DNA of 64,000 nt from Geodermatophilus dictyosporus (GCF_900115505.1 NZ_FOWQ01000001.1:372001-436000), one strand, 5' to 3'; positions 8,327 through 17,515 are shown, counted from the first letter of the stretch. The notes: a model not told the origin generated them from the sequence alone. Numbers and translations are program-made.

Positions 8327-8866
8327 CTACCCGGGCGCGGACCCGCCGGCGAGCGCGCCGACCGCCGCGGTCGCCGACTCCTCCTCCCTGGTCCTGCCCC
8401 AGATGTGCACGAGCGCGACCACCTCCGCCAGCTCGAGCCTGCCGGGAGCCTGCTGGACGGCGTGGCCGTGCCGCCGGAGGGACCACGCGGGCGCACGGGG
8501 GACCGCGGTCAGGACGACCTCGCCGTGCTCGTCGGTGACGCGGAGGTCACGCCGCCAGGCGCGGCCCCGGACCAGGAGGCGACCTCCGCGCCGGAGGTGG
8601 ACCTCCACGGAGGTCCTCGCGATGCCGCGCACCCGTGCCGTGAGCAGGGGGCTGCCGTCCGGTCCGGTCACGTCCCACCGCCGGGGCAGCCGCCACCGGC
8701 TCGTCCGGCCGGCGCAGAGGAGAGCGCCCTGGGCGTCGGTGACGGTGAAGCGGTTCCCGGTCCGGCCGACCGCGATGCGCGCGACGACGCCGTACGCGTC
8801 GGTCACCTCGTGGACGCCGTGCCTCCTGGGGTCGGAGAACCGGAGGACGGCGGGTGCCCGGGTCAC
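8327..8866 (-). CDS. hypothetical protein (LURP-one/scramblase-like fold possible)
   Basis: A 179-aa protein from GTG 8866, overlapping the stop of the upstream serine hydrolase by 4 bp, so it is the third gene of that operon. Its beta-rich pattern (VLRFSDPRRHGVHEVTDAYG, then NRFTVTDAQGALLCAGR, then WDVTGPDGSPLLTARV) alternates charged turns with short strands. That resembles LURP-one/Tubby-like proteins, but the link is by pattern only. C-terminal half: RRDLRVTDEHGEVVLTAVP, then LVHIWGRTREEE. Function unknown. Confidence 0.65.
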   Translation of the reverse strand: MTRAPAVLRFSDPRRHGVHEVTDAYGVVARIAVGRTGNRFTVTDAQGALLCAGRTSRWRLPRRWDVTGPDGSPLLTARVRGIARTSVEVHLRRGGRLLVRGRAWRRDLRVTDEHGEVVLTAVPRAPAWSLRRHGHAVQQAPGRLELAEVVALVHIWGRTREEESATAAVGALAGGSAPG

Positions 8867-9939
8867 GGCCGGGTCCTCCCGGGGGAGTGGCCGGAGCGGG
8901 TGGCGCCGGTGCGGGTGAGGTCCAGCAGCAGGCGGACGGCGGTCTGCTCGGGGTTGCGGGTGCTGTTGCTCAGCGCGACCACCCCGAGGCCGGCGTCGGG
9001 CGCGAAGGCGGTGGCCGCCCGGAAGCCGCCCGTGGCGCCGCCGTGCAGGAGCACCGGGCCGCCCGGCGAGGGCCACCGCATCCAGGCCAGCGCCGTGCCA
9101 CCGGTCAGGCGGCTGCGGTGCCGCTCCTGCTGCGTCAGGGCGAGCGCCTCGGCGAGGGGGGTGGACCCGGGGCGGAGGTGGGCGCGCAGGTAGGTCAGCA
9201 GGTCGTCGGTGGTGGAGCGCAGCGCGCCCGCGCCGGCCAGCCCCAGGAGGTACCACGGCTCGATCGGCCGGCGGCGGCGCCCGTGGCCGACGGCGAGGCG
9301 CTCCGCCTGGGCGGCGGTGGGGACGACCACGGTGTCGCGCAGGCCGAGCGGCCCGCACACCCGGTCCCGCACGAGCGAGGCGTAGTCGGGGTGGCCGAGG
9401 TGGTCGGCGAGCGCCTGACCGAGCACCGCCGCGGCGAAGTTCGAGTAGCGGGGGCGCCCCGTGCCGGGCGTGCGGCGCAACCGGGCGTGTCCCAGCGCGT
9501 CGTAGAGCCCGGGGACGGAGACGCCGGCGTACGGGTCGTCGGTGGAGAACGCGGACCGGAGGACCGGCACCCAGCCCATCGGCGAGTGCGGCAGACCGGA
9601 CCGGTGCGTCGCCAGGTGCTCCAGCGTGACGTCCACGCCGTCGCGCGACGGGACCCGGACGCCGGCAGGGACGGTCTCCCGCAGGGGCGTGTCGAGCCGC
9701 ACCTCGCCCCGCACGACGGCGTCGGCCAGCACGAGCGCGGTGACGGTCTTGGTGACCGAGCCGATCTCGAACAGCGTGGCCGCGTCGACGGGCCGGCCGT
9801 CCGGGCGCCCGGAGGACCCCCGGCCGGCCACCGCCGTCTCGCCGCTGCGGGCGTCGACCACGCCCAGCGCGAGCCCGACGTGCCGGCGGGCGGCGGAGTC
9901 GGCGGCACGGGTCAGTGCCTCGGTGACGTTCGCGTCCAC
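8863..9939 (-). CDS. serine hydrolase, class C beta-lactamase family
   Basis: A 358-aa penicillin-binding-like serine hydrolase. The nucleophile motif SVTK is at 61-64, the YSN motif at 165-167, and the third motif is HGG at 299-301, the plan of class C beta-lactamase/esterase enzymes. No signal peptide is visible at the N-terminus (MDANVTEALTRAADSAARR), so it may act in the cytoplasm as an esterase or peptidase rather than a secreted beta-lactamase. It lies 1 bp from the upstream membrane gene and overlaps the downstream one, giving a three-gene operon opposite a histidine kinase/response regulator pair. Confidence 0.85.
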   Translation of the reverse strand: MDANVTEALTRAADSAARRHVGLALGVVDARSGETAVAGRGSSGRPDGRPVDAATLFEIGSVTKTVTALVLADAVVRGEVRLDTPLRETVPAGVRVPSRDGVDVTLEHLATHRSGLPHSPMGWVPVLRSAFSTDDPYAGVSVPGLYDALGHARLRRTPGTGRPRYSNFAAAVLGQALADHLGHPDYASLVRDRVCGPLGLRDTVVVPTAAQAERLAVGHGRRRRPIEPWYLLGLAGAGALRSTTDDLLTYLRAHLRPGSTPLAEALALTQQERHRSRLTGGTALAWMRWPSPGGPVLLHGGATGGFRAATAFAPDAGLGVVALSNSTRNPEQTAVRLLLDLTRTGATRSGHSPGRTRP

Positions 9940-9940
9940 G

Positions 9941-10414
9941 TCAGTCCTCCCTGACCGGGCGCCACGGGTCCCCGCGCCCGGTGCCGTAGTGGGCGGCGAC
10001 GTGGCGCCAGGGGACGACGGCGAGGAGCACCACGACGAAGAGGCAGGAGAACGCCACGTCCCAGGTGGCCTGGTCCATGGTCCCGGCGGCCCACTGCGGC
10101 AGGGCGACGACGGCCAGCCAGATCAGCTTCCAGGCGATCTCGAACAGCACCAGCGGCAGCATGCGCAGCGGGTACCGGATCCCCAGGAGGGCGAGGACCC
10201 ACACCGCCGCCAGCACGCAGTGGACGACCCCGGCCATGAGCGGCCACGACTGGCTGTCCTGGACGAAGGACGGCCCCTGCGTGACGGCGAGGCCGACGAC
10301 GACGAGCAGGTAGCCGGCCCGCAGCGCGTGGAGGCGCGCCAGCGGGACACCGGCGCCCGGTCGGTCGTGCGGTCCCGGCCCGATGTCGGTCGGGACTCCT
10401 CGGAGGAGGCTCAT
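9941..10414 (-). CDS. four-TM membrane protein
   Basis: A 157-aa protein with about four hydrophobic helices (LRAGYLLVVVGLAV; MAGVVHCVLAAVWVLALLGI; PLVLFEIAWKLIWLAVVAL; VAFSCLFVVVLLAVVPW). ATG 10414 follows a GGAGGA run on the minus strand (10400-10405), supporting this start. First gene of the operon with the serine hydrolase. Its promoter region is shared with the histidine kinase gene and holds an inverted repeat at 10457-10478. No known function. Confidence 0.75.
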   Translation of the reverse strand: MSLLRGVPTDIGPGPHDRPGAGVPLARLHALRAGYLLVVVGLAVTQGPSFVQDSQSWPLMAGVVHCVLAAVWVLALLGIRYPLRMLPLVLFEIAWKLIWLAVVALPQWAAGTMDQATWDVAFSCLFVVVLLAVVPWRHVAAHYGTGRGDPWRPVRED

Positions 10415-10456
10415 GGGGCGAGCCTGCCGCGGGCGCACCGGCCGGGCATCGGCCTC

Positions 10457-10509
10457 CGGTCGGTGGGCGCACCGACCGAAGTCGGTGTCCGGCGCCGACT
10501 CCGGTCGGT
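10457..10509. promoter_or_regulatory. CGGTCGGT inverted repeat plus third copy, divergent promoter region
   Basis: CGGTCGGTG (10457-10465) and CACCGACCG (10470-10478) form a perfect 9-bp inverted repeat with a 4-nt loop. A third CGGTCGGT copy is at 10502-10509, 35 bp before the kinase ATG. The copies sit between the membrane protein/serine hydrolase operon and the two-component genes. They are good candidates for binding sites of the response regulator encoded next door. Confidence 0.55.
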
Positions 10510-10543
10510 CGTCGCCGCACGCCGTCCGCCCTATGCTCCGGCC

Positions 10544-11713
10544 ATGGGCCGCCCGGCCGACCCCGCTCGACGGCCCCACCCTGCGGTCCGCCGGAACTGG
10601 CGCGTCACGCTCTTCGCGGTGCTCTTCGGCGGCGCCTGGCTGGCCCTCTTCCGGGAGCAGTGGGGATCGGCCGGCGCACTGTTCTGGATCGACGCCGCGC
10701 TCGGGGCCGTCTCCGTCGGAGCCGTGCAGTTCCGCCGACGCCGGCCGGTCGCCGTCGCGGTCTTGACCACGGGAGCGACGGCGTTCTCGGCCAGCGCGTT
10801 CGGTGCGTGGGCCGTCTGCCAGGCGTCGCTCGCGACCCGCCGGAGGTGGCGGGAGATCCTGCCCGTCGCCGCGCTCGGCGTGCTGACCGGCCAGGTCCTG
10901 TACGCCGTGCAGCCCGAGCAGCCGCTGTCCTGGGTGTGGAACCTCGTCTTCTCCGCACTGGTCACCGGCGTGGTCGTCGCCGTGGGCATGTACGTGGGCG
11001 CCCGGCGGGAGCTGCTGACCTCCCTGCGGGACCGGGCCGAGCGCGCCGAGCGCGAGCAGGCCCTGCAGGTCGTCACGGCGCGGACGGCGGAGCGGGCGCG
11101 CATCGCCCGCGAGATGCACGACGTCCTGGCCCACCGGATGTCGCTGGTCGCCCTGCACGCCGGCGCGCTCGCCTACCGCACCGACCTCAGCGCGGACCAG
11201 ACCCGGGAGACCGCCGGCGTCATCCAGGCCAACTCCCAGCGCGCGCTGGCCGACCTCCGGGAGATCCTCGGCCTGCTCCGCGACCCCGAGCGCGGCGTCG
11301 ACGCGACCGGCCACCGGCCGCAACCCACCCTCGGGGACCTGTCCGCGCTGCTCGCCGACGAGCGCGCCGCCGGAGCGCACGTCACCCTGCACGCCTCCGT
11401 CGAGGACCTCGACGAGCTGCCCGGGTCCACCGGTCGCAGCGCCTACCGGATCGTGCAGGAGGCGCTGACGAACGCGCGCAAGCACGCGCCGTACGCCGCC
11501 GTCACGGTCGAGCTGACCGGTGGGCCGGGGCGCGGCCTCGACCTCTGCGTCCGCAACCCGGTGGGCGTCGGCGGCCGGGGCGGGAGCGAGGGCGCCGGCT
11601 TCGGCCTCGTCGGGCTGGCCGAGCGGGCCGCCGCCGGCCACGGCCGCCTCGAGCACGGCCGCACCGCCGACGGGGACTTCGTCCTCCACGCGTGGCTGCC
11701 GTGGGACCGGTGA
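10544..11713 (+). CDS. sensor histidine kinase, NarL/DesK type
   Basis: A 389-aa membrane kinase. The N-terminal about 170 residues carry several hydrophobic helices (VTLFAVLFGGAWLALF onward, ending VVAVGMYVGARRE). A short coiled coil leads to the HisKA_3 dimerisation helix with the phosphorylated histidine H192 in EMHDVLAHRMSLV. The ATPase domain has its N box at EALTNARKHAP (N310) and a glycine-rich GFGLVGLAERA. It signals to the overlapping response regulator (4-bp overlap, GTGA). The stimulus is unknown. Likely target: the divergent membrane protein/serine hydrolase operon. Confidence 0.9.
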   Translation: MGRPADPARRPHPAVRRNWRVTLFAVLFGGAWLALFREQWGSAGALFWIDAALGAVSVGAVQFRRRRPVAVAVLTTGATAFSASAFGAWAVCQASLATRRRWREILPVAALGVLTGQVLYAVQPEQPLSWVWNLVFSALVTGVVVAVGMYVGARRELLTSLRDRAERAEREQALQVVTARTAERARIAREMHDVLAHRMSLVALHAGALAYRTDLSADQTRETAGVIQANSQRALADLREILGLLRDPERGVDATGHRPQPTLGDLSALLADERAAGAHVTLHASVEDLDELPGSTGRSAYRIVQEALTNARKHAPYAAVTVELTGGPGRGLDLCVRNPVGVGGRGGSEGAGFGLVGLAERAAAGHGRLEHGRTADGDFVLHAWLPWDR

Positions 11714-12384
11714 GCGCCGCCGCCGTCCGGGTGGTCCTCGTCGACGACGACCCCCTGGTGCGCACCGGCCTGCGGCTCGTGCTCGGCGGCTCGCCGCGGG
11801 TGGAGATCGTCGGGGAGGCCGGCGACGGCGCCGAGGGACTGGACGTCGTCGGGCGGACGCACCCGGACGTCGTCCTGATGGACATCCGGATGCCGCGCGT
11901 GGACGGGCTCGCCGCCACCGAGCAGCTCCTCGGGCGACCGGATCCGCCGAGGGTCGTCGTCCTCACCACCTTCGACGCCGACGAGTACGTGGTCCGCGCC
12001 CTGGCGAGCGGTGCGAGCGGCTTCCTCCTCAAGGACACCGCCCCCGCGATGATCGTGGAGGCGATCGAGCGGGTCGCCGCGGGTGAGCCGATGCTGTCGC
12101 CGAGCGTGACCGCGCAGCTGATCCGCAGGGTGGTCGACGCCTCCGACAGCGCGACCGGTGCGGGGCGGGCCCGCGCCGCGGCGGCCCGGCTGGCTCGTCT
12201 CAGCGAGCGGGAGCGGGAGGTCGCCATCGCGGTCGGGCAGGGCAGGTCGAACGCGGACATCGCCCGTGAGCTGTTCATGAGCATCGCGACGGTCAAGGCC
12301 CACGTCTCCCACATCCTCGTCAAGACGGGGACGGCGAACCGGGTGCAGATCGCCATCTGCGTCCACGAGGCCGGCCTCGCCTGA
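11710..12384 (+). CDS. response regulator, NarL/LuxR family
   Basis: A 224-aa two-domain regulator. The receiver domain has the acidic cluster at D12-D14, the phosphorylation site D58 (VLMDIRMPRVDG) and the conserved K108 (FLLKDT). The C-terminal LuxR-type helix-turn-helix spans about residues 164-214 (LSEREREVAIAVGQGRSNAD, then IATVKAHVSHILVKT). Translationally coupled to the kinase. It probably binds the CGGTCGGT repeats upstream (inference). Confidence 0.92.
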   Translation: MSAAAVRVVLVDDDPLVRTGLRLVLGGSPRVEIVGEAGDGAEGLDVVGRTHPDVVLMDIRMPRVDGLAATEQLLGRPDPPRVVVLTTFDADEYVVRALASGASGFLLKDTAPAMIVEAIERVAAGEPMLSPSVTAQLIRRVVDASDSATGAGRARAAAARLARLSEREREVAIAVGQGRSNADIARELFMSIATVKAHVSHILVKTGTANRVQIAICVHEAGLA

Positions 12385-12407
12385 GCCCGGGCGGGACCGG
12401 CGCGGGG

Positions 12408-12884
12408 TCACGTGCGGCGGGCGGCCCTCCTCGGCCGGGGCGCCGGGCGGACGACGAGCACCGGGCACGGGGCGTAGTGCTGCACCCGCTGGGCGGTGCT
12501 GCCGACGAGGATGACGTCGCTGAGGCCGCGTCCTCCGGCCGCCACCACGATCAGGCCGGCGTCGTGCTCCGTCGCCGCCTTGATGATCTCCGCGGCGGGC
12601 GAGCCGCTGCGGACCTGCTTGCCGACCTCCGGCCCCCAGCCGTCGAAGACGGCCGCCACCGCGTCGACGGCGCGCTGCGCCGCCGCGCGGAAGCTGCCGG
12701 TCCCCTCGCCGATCTCGGCGTGCTCGGCCTCGGAGATCTCGTCGGCGAAGGCGACCGAGGCCAGCGGCCGGACCACTGCCACGACCCGGACGGCGGTGAT
12801 CTTGGCGGGGTCCGCGAAGGACACGAGGTGGCGGGCCGCGGCCAGCGACTGCGGCGACCCGTCGGTGGCGACGACGACCTCCAT
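12408..12884 (-). CDS. universal stress protein
   Basis: A 158-aa single-domain UspA protein. It begins MEVVVATDGSPQSLAAARHL, the usual first strand and ATP-contact aspartate. The nucleotide-binding loop G-2x-G-9x-G-S is present in AGGRGLSDVILVGSTAQRV, so it is the ATP-binding type. A basic tail (RPRRAARRT) ends the protein. It starts 1 bp past the upstream permease stop, so the two are an operon; stress-type proteins beside APC permeases often modulate transport. Confidence 0.9.
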   Translation of the reverse strand: MEVVVATDGSPQSLAAARHLVSFADPAKITAVRVVAVVRPLASVAFADEISEAEHAEIGEGTGSFRAAAQRAVDAVAAVFDGWGPEVGKQVRSGSPAAEIIKAATEHDAGLIVVAAGGRGLSDVILVGSTAQRVQHYAPCPVLVVRPAPRPRRAARRT

Positions 12885-12885
12885 C

Positions 12886-14316
12886 TCAGGCGTCCCTCCG
12901 GGAGGCGGCCTCGGGATCGCCGCGCCGGGTGCCCGGCGGGCGGTTCCGCGAACCGGCGGCGTACTCGACGAGGAACAGCACGACCCCGATGGCGATCAGG
13001 GCGGCGCACCAGATCAGCGACGAGGGGTCGTCGTAGATCGAGAACCCGAGGATGGCCAGGTTGCCGACCAGCCCGACGACCAGCAGGGGCGTGTTGGCCC
13101 GGTAGGTGTGCTCGTGCTCGTCCCGCCCGCGCAGCTTCAGGCAGGCGACGATCACCAGGGCGTAGATGCCGAGGAGCAGCACGACGGTCACCAGGGCGAG
13201 CCGGTTGACCAGGTCGATGCCCCCACCGGCCTCGAGCACGATGCTGCCGGTGACCAGCAGGCCCGCGACCACCGCCGCGCTGAAGAGCAGCCCGACCCAC
13301 GGGCTGCGGCGGGTGGCGTGGACCTTGGCGAAGACGCCGGGGACGACGTCCTCCCGGGCCATGCCGTAGAGGATCCGCGGCTGGGTGACGATCGTGACCA
13401 GGGTGGTGTTGGTGATCGCGATCAGCGCGATGACCGAGAACAGCGTCTCCATGACGCCGGTCGAGAAGGGCAGGATGCCCTGCTTGACCACCTCGAGCAG
13501 GGCCGCGTCGGACTCCGCGAGCACGTCGGTGGGCACGGTGAGCGCGGCGGCCATGGAGACCAGGACGTAGACCGTGCCGGCGACGACCATGCCGCCGACG
13601 AGGGACCTCGGGAAGGACCGGTGCGGGTCGATCGTCTCCTCCGCGACGTTGGCCGTGTTCTCGAAGCCGGTCATCGCGAAGAAGGAGAAGGCGATGCCGG
13701 CGAGGACGGCGAGCGCGGGGTTGCCGGAGACGCTGATGTCGGCGAGGACGCCGAAGTCGGCGTTCCCCTGGGCGACGTACCAGATGCCGATGACCACCAC
13801 GATGACCAGGCCGGCGACCTCGACGAAGGTCATCAGCATGTTCATGACCACCGACTCGGTGATGCCGATGAAGTTGACGACGACCAGGGCGAGCACGAAC
13901 ACCAGCGACACCAGCAGGGCCGGCGGACCCGCCCAGAGGGTGGCGAAGTAGGAGGCGAACCCGGTCGCCAGCGAGCCCGTCGCCGCGAAGCTGGCCGACA
14001 GGAACGACACGGTGACCAGGAAGGTCAGCGCCGTGCTGCCGAACGCCTTCTTGACGTAGAGGGCGGCGCCGGCGGCCTGGGGGTACTTGGTGACCAGCTC
14101 GGCGTAGGCGGCCCCGGTGATGGCCGCGACGGTGACGCCGAGGGCGAAGGCGATCCAGAACGCCCCGCCGACGGCGGCGGCGACCAGGCCGATCAGGACG
14201 TAGATCCCGGAGCCGAGGACGTCGCCGAGCGTGTAGAAGAACAGCTGCCCGCCGGTGATGGACCGCCGCAGGCTGCTGTCCTCGCCGTCGACGGTCCTGG
14301 TGCTGGTCTCGGCCAC
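12886..14316 (-). CDS. APC family amino acid/polyamine permease
   Basis: A 476-aa transporter from GTG 14316 with about 12 membrane helices. The first helix contains the unwound substrate-binding motif GSGIYVLIG, and the family signature GFENTANVAEE lies in helix 6. The C-terminus is charged (GSRNRPPGTRRGDPEAASRRDA). It probably exchanges or imports amino acids or polyamines. Coupled to the downstream universal stress protein. Confidence 0.88.
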   Translation of the reverse strand: MAETSTRTVDGEDSSLRRSITGGQLFFYTLGDVLGSGIYVLIGLVAAAVGGAFWIAFALGVTVAAITGAAYAELVTKYPQAAGAALYVKKAFGSTALTFLVTVSFLSASFAATGSLATGFASYFATLWAGPPALLVSLVFVLALVVVNFIGITESVVMNMLMTFVEVAGLVIVVVIGIWYVAQGNADFGVLADISVSGNPALAVLAGIAFSFFAMTGFENTANVAEETIDPHRSFPRSLVGGMVVAGTVYVLVSMAAALTVPTDVLAESDAALLEVVKQGILPFSTGVMETLFSVIALIAITNTTLVTIVTQPRILYGMAREDVVPGVFAKVHATRRSPWVGLLFSAAVVAGLLVTGSIVLEAGGGIDLVNRLALVTVVLLLGIYALVIVACLKLRGRDEHEHTYRANTPLLVVGLVGNLAILGFSIYDDPSSLIWCAALIAIGVVLFLVEYAAGSRNRPPGTRRGDPEAASRRDA

Positions 14317-14412
14317 GAGGTCCCCGCTTCGTCGGAGGCGAGCTGCTGGCCCGACCACGGAAGCGCCACCCGGGGACCGGTGTCAACTCGGGCCGCCCGG
14401 ACCGCCGGGGGC

Positions 14413-15129
14413 TCAGCCGGCGGGAGCGAGCTGGCGGGGACGCCGGTGGGGGAGGACGTGCGGGAGACCCCGGCCGACCATGCCGAGCGTGCTGCCGAGG
14501 CGCCGTGCCCACGTGGGATCGGGCAGCGGCGCCGGCGCGGCCAGCTCCGCGACGTCCACGACGAAGGTCCGCACCGGGCCGAAGCCCTCCAGGTCCTGGG
14601 GGACCTCCCGCACCGGCAGCCCGGTGTCGGCGGTGTCCCCGCTGCCGAGCAGGTCGTCGGAGACGAGGAGGTACTCCGGGACGTCGACGGTGTTCTTGAG
14701 CAGCCGGTGGACGTAGATGACGTCCGGGCCGACGAGCTTCCTCCGGCGCCTGATCGTCTGGGTCGCGACCTCCCCGACGTGCGCGACGAACTTCAGCGTC
14801 AGGTCGCTGGTCCGCGTGCAGCTCCCGCACGGGCACATGTTGAGCTCGACGAACCGGCGCTCGACGTGGAAGGCGCGGTGCATGGCGACGACGGCGCGGG
14901 TGGTGGCCGACAGCGTCGCCGGGCCGTCCAGCCCGTCGACGTCCCGGGAGAGGAACGCCGCGTCCCCCTCGACCTCGATCAGGTCGAAGCCCCGCGCCGC
15001 ACCGACGACCCGGTCGAGCATGCGCCGCGTGGCCGCCTCCGCGTGCCCGAGGACGCTGCGGTGGAACTGCATGTACTGCGTGTACCCGCCGATGTCGGCG
15101 ATCAGGAGCAGCGCCCGCCGGGTCGCCAT
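14413..15129 (-). CDS. DUF2652-type nucleotide-cyclase-like protein
   Basis: A 238-aa protein from ATG 15129. The N-terminal half looks like a class III nucleotide cyclase: the first metal-site aspartate D12 in IADIGGYTQYM and the second D56 in VEGDAAFL. A cysteine cluster C99-P-C101-G-S-C104 follows (MCPCGSC). The rest holds VAHVGEVATQTIRRRRKLVG and VDVPEYLLVSDDLLG, typical of the DUF2652 family. It is divergent from a transporter with a cyclic-nucleotide-binding tail, so the two may form a signalling pair. Cyclase activity is not shown by the sequence alone. Confidence 0.75.
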   Translation of the reverse strand: MATRRALLLIADIGGYTQYMQFHRSVLGHAEAATRRMLDRVVGAARGFDLIEVEGDAAFLSRDVDGLDGPATLSATTRAVVAMHRAFHVERRFVELNMCPCGSCTRTSDLTLKFVAHVGEVATQTIRRRRKLVGPDVIYVHRLLKNTVDVPEYLLVSDDLLGSGDTADTGLPVREVPQDLEGFGPVRTFVVDVAELAAPAPLPDPTWARRLGSTLGMVGRGLPHVLPHRRPRQLAPAG

Positions 15130-15244
15130 GCCGGACCCTAGCGCGCGGGGCGGGGCCGTGGACCGCCGATCGCCGTCCCCGGTGGGCCCCCGCCGGCTGC
15201 CGGGAGCCACCTCGGGCCGCCGCTGCGCTGCTAGCGTCCGCGCC

Positions 15245-16935
15245 GTGCCCGGTGCCTACCGCGAGGCGCTGGCATCGGTGACCCGCAACCGCAACCTCCG
15301 GCTCGCCCAGGCGTCGTCGGTGTCGGCGTGGACGGGCGAGTTCCTGTTCCTCACGGCGATGACCGTGTACGCGTTCGACACCCACGGCGCCGTCGGCGTC
15401 GGCGTGGTCGGGTTCCTGCGGGTGCTGCCCGCGACGGTGGCCCTGCCCTGGCTGGGCGCGCTGGCCGACCGGGTCCCGCGCCGCCGGCTGCTCGTGGTGA
15501 CGTGCGGTCTCCGGGCGCTCACCGCAGGGGGAGCGGGGATCGCGGCGGCCGCCGACCGGCCGGTGGTCGTGTACGCGCTGCTGACCGCCTCCACGGTCTG
15601 CCACGCCGCCTACCGGCCGGTGCTCGGCGCGCTCTTGCCCGCGCTGTGCACCGCGCCGGAGGAGCTGACCGGGGTGAACGCGGTCCGCGCCGTCCTCGAC
15701 GGCCTGGCGGCGCTGGTCGGCCCGCTGGCCGCCGCCGCGCTGATCGCCGGGGCCAGCACGGCCGCCGCGTTCGCCGCGGTGGCCGTGCTCGCCGGCGTCG
15801 CCGGGGTGCTGGCCGCCGGGCTGCGCTACGAGTCGGCCCGCCCGGCGGGCGACCCGCCCGCTGGGCGGGCCGGGGTGGTCGCGGACGTCGCCGACGGGCT
15901 GCGCGAGCTGCGCCGGTGCCCCCGGGCCGCCGAGGTGATCGTCCTGGGCGGCGTGCAGTGCGTGGTCCGCGGCGCCCTGACGGTGCTGGCCGTGGTGGTC
16001 GCGGTGGACGTCACGGACCTGGGCCGCCCGGGGGTCGGGCTGCTCTGGGCGGCGTTCGGGGTGGGCGGCCTGGTGGCGGCGACGGCGTCGATCGGCGCCG
16101 CGGGCAGCTCCCGGCTCGGCACGCTCTTCGGCGCCGGGATCGCGATGTGGGGTGTGCCGCTCGTCGTCGTCGGGCTGGTCACCGGCAGCTCCGTGGCGGT
16201 CGGCGCGTTCCTGGTCGTCGGCGCCGCCAACGCGCTCGTCGACGTCACCGGCTTCACGCTGCTGCAGCGGCTCGTCCCCGACCGGACGCTGGCCCGGGTG
16301 CTCACCCTGACCGAGGCGGTGTTCTCGCTGGCGGTGGCGCTCGGCTCGCTGACGGTCCCCCTCCTCGTCTCCGGGCTGGGCGGCACCGGCGCCCTCGCCG
16401 TCGCCGGCTCCCTCCTCCCGGTGGCGGTCGCCGCACGCTGGGCGGCGCTGCGGGCGATCGACGCCGACATCGGCACGCGCAGGGACCGGATCCTGCTGCT
16501 GCGACGGGTCCGCATGCTCCGGCTGCTGCCCGTACCCGCCATCGAGGGCCTGGCGCTGCGCCTGCGCCGGGTGCCGGTCGCGGCGCGGACCGACGTGTTC
16601 CGGGCGGGGGACCCGGCGACGACTTCTACGTCGTCGAGTCCGGCCAGGTGGCCGTGATCGCCGGCGGGCACGAGATCCGCCGGCTCGGGCCCGGCGACGC
16701 GTTCGGCGAGATCGCGCTGCTGCGCTCGGTCCCGCGGACGGCGACCGTGCGCGCGCTCGTGGACACCGAGCTCGCCGCCCTCAGCGGTCCCGAGTTCGTC
16801 TCGGCGGTCACCGGGTTCTCCGCCACCTCCTCGACCGCCGAGCAACTCGTCCGCGGCTACCTCACCGAGGACCGGGACCGGCACGCGGTCCGGCCCCGGA
16901 CCGACCCGGACGGCGATCCGGACCCCGCCCGGTAG
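15245..16935 (+). pseudogene. MFS transporter with C-terminal cyclic-nucleotide-binding domain, frameshifted
   Basis: From GTG 15245 the frame encodes a full MFS-like transporter of about 12 helices (ARMD-free; opening VTRNRNLRLAQASSVSAWTG, loop ADRVPRRRLL), then a charged linker. Near 16615 the frame is lost and stops at 16657. The +1-shifted frame continues GDDFYVVESGQVAV, DAFGEIALLRSVPRTATV to a stop at 16935, a clear cyclic-nucleotide-binding domain. Adding one G at the GG of 16615-16616 would restore the expected GDPGDDFYVVESG. This is a single-base deletion, real or a sequencing error. If intact the protein would be about 563 aa. Confidence 0.8.
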
Positions 16936-17066
16936 CGGGCGTGCGGACCGTCACCTCCCGACGTGCGACCCGGACCGGCCGCACGGCCGTACGGTGGGAC
17001 CGGCGCCGGGACGCCACCCCGTCCCCGCACGCCGCACCCGTCGACGAGGAACGCAGGAGAGCACCG

Positions 17067-17336
17067 GTGTCCCGCGCACCCGACCCCCTCGAGCCCGGCG
17101 TCCCCGCCCCCGGTCCCCGGCCGGACCGCGGGCCGGTACCGGCACGGACCTGGCCCCGGCGCCTGGTGCACCGGCTGGTGCTCCTCGACTCCTGGTCCCC
17201 GGACACCGCCCACCTGGGCTCCCCGCAGGCCGCCCGCCGGCGCCTGCGCGACGAGTGGGCCCGCTCCGGTGACCTCGCCCCGTCCCAGGCCGTCGCCCTG
17301 GTGGCCCTCGAGGAGACGACGGCCTGGTCGGGCTGA
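17067..17336 (+). CDS. small hypothetical protein
   Basis: An 89-aa protein. GTG 17067 has a good ribosome site (AGGAGA at 17055-17060, 6 nt spacing), better than the upstream in-frame start at 16941. The N-terminal 35 residues are proline-rich. The C-terminal part (RRLVHRLVLLDSWSPDTAHL, then ALVALEETTAWSG) looks helical. No known domain. Confidence 0.55.
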   Translation: MSRAPDPLEPGVPAPGPRPDRGPVPARTWPRRLVHRLVLLDSWSPDTAHLGSPQAARRRLRDEWARSGDLAPSQAVALVALEETTAWSG

Positions 17337-17459
17337 CGCCCACCGGTGTCCGATCCGGGATCTCCGGCGTGTCCGCCGGTCCTCCCGCGCGCCGGGTGGT
17401 GTCCGCGCACGCCACCTCACCGAGCGGAGTCGTTGCAGTGGCGCGGCTCCCGGAGGGCC

Positions 17460-17474
17460 CCGATCCTTGATCGG
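17460..17474. promoter_or_regulatory. inverted repeat in the permease leader
   Basis: CCGATC (17460-17465) and GATCGG (17469-17474) form a perfect 6-bp stem with a 3-nt loop, 41 bp before the permease ATG. It could be an operator or a leader hairpin. Only this structural observation supports it. Confidence 0.35.
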
Positions 17475-17515
17475 ACGCCCGGCCTCACCCACTCGTCTTC
17501 CACGAGGGAGCGGAC

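Noticed and set aside
12551..15604. A 1017-codon minus-strand frame across the permease and cyclase-like genes
   Set aside because: Runs out of frame through two recognisable genes on the same strand; composition is typical of a GC shadow.
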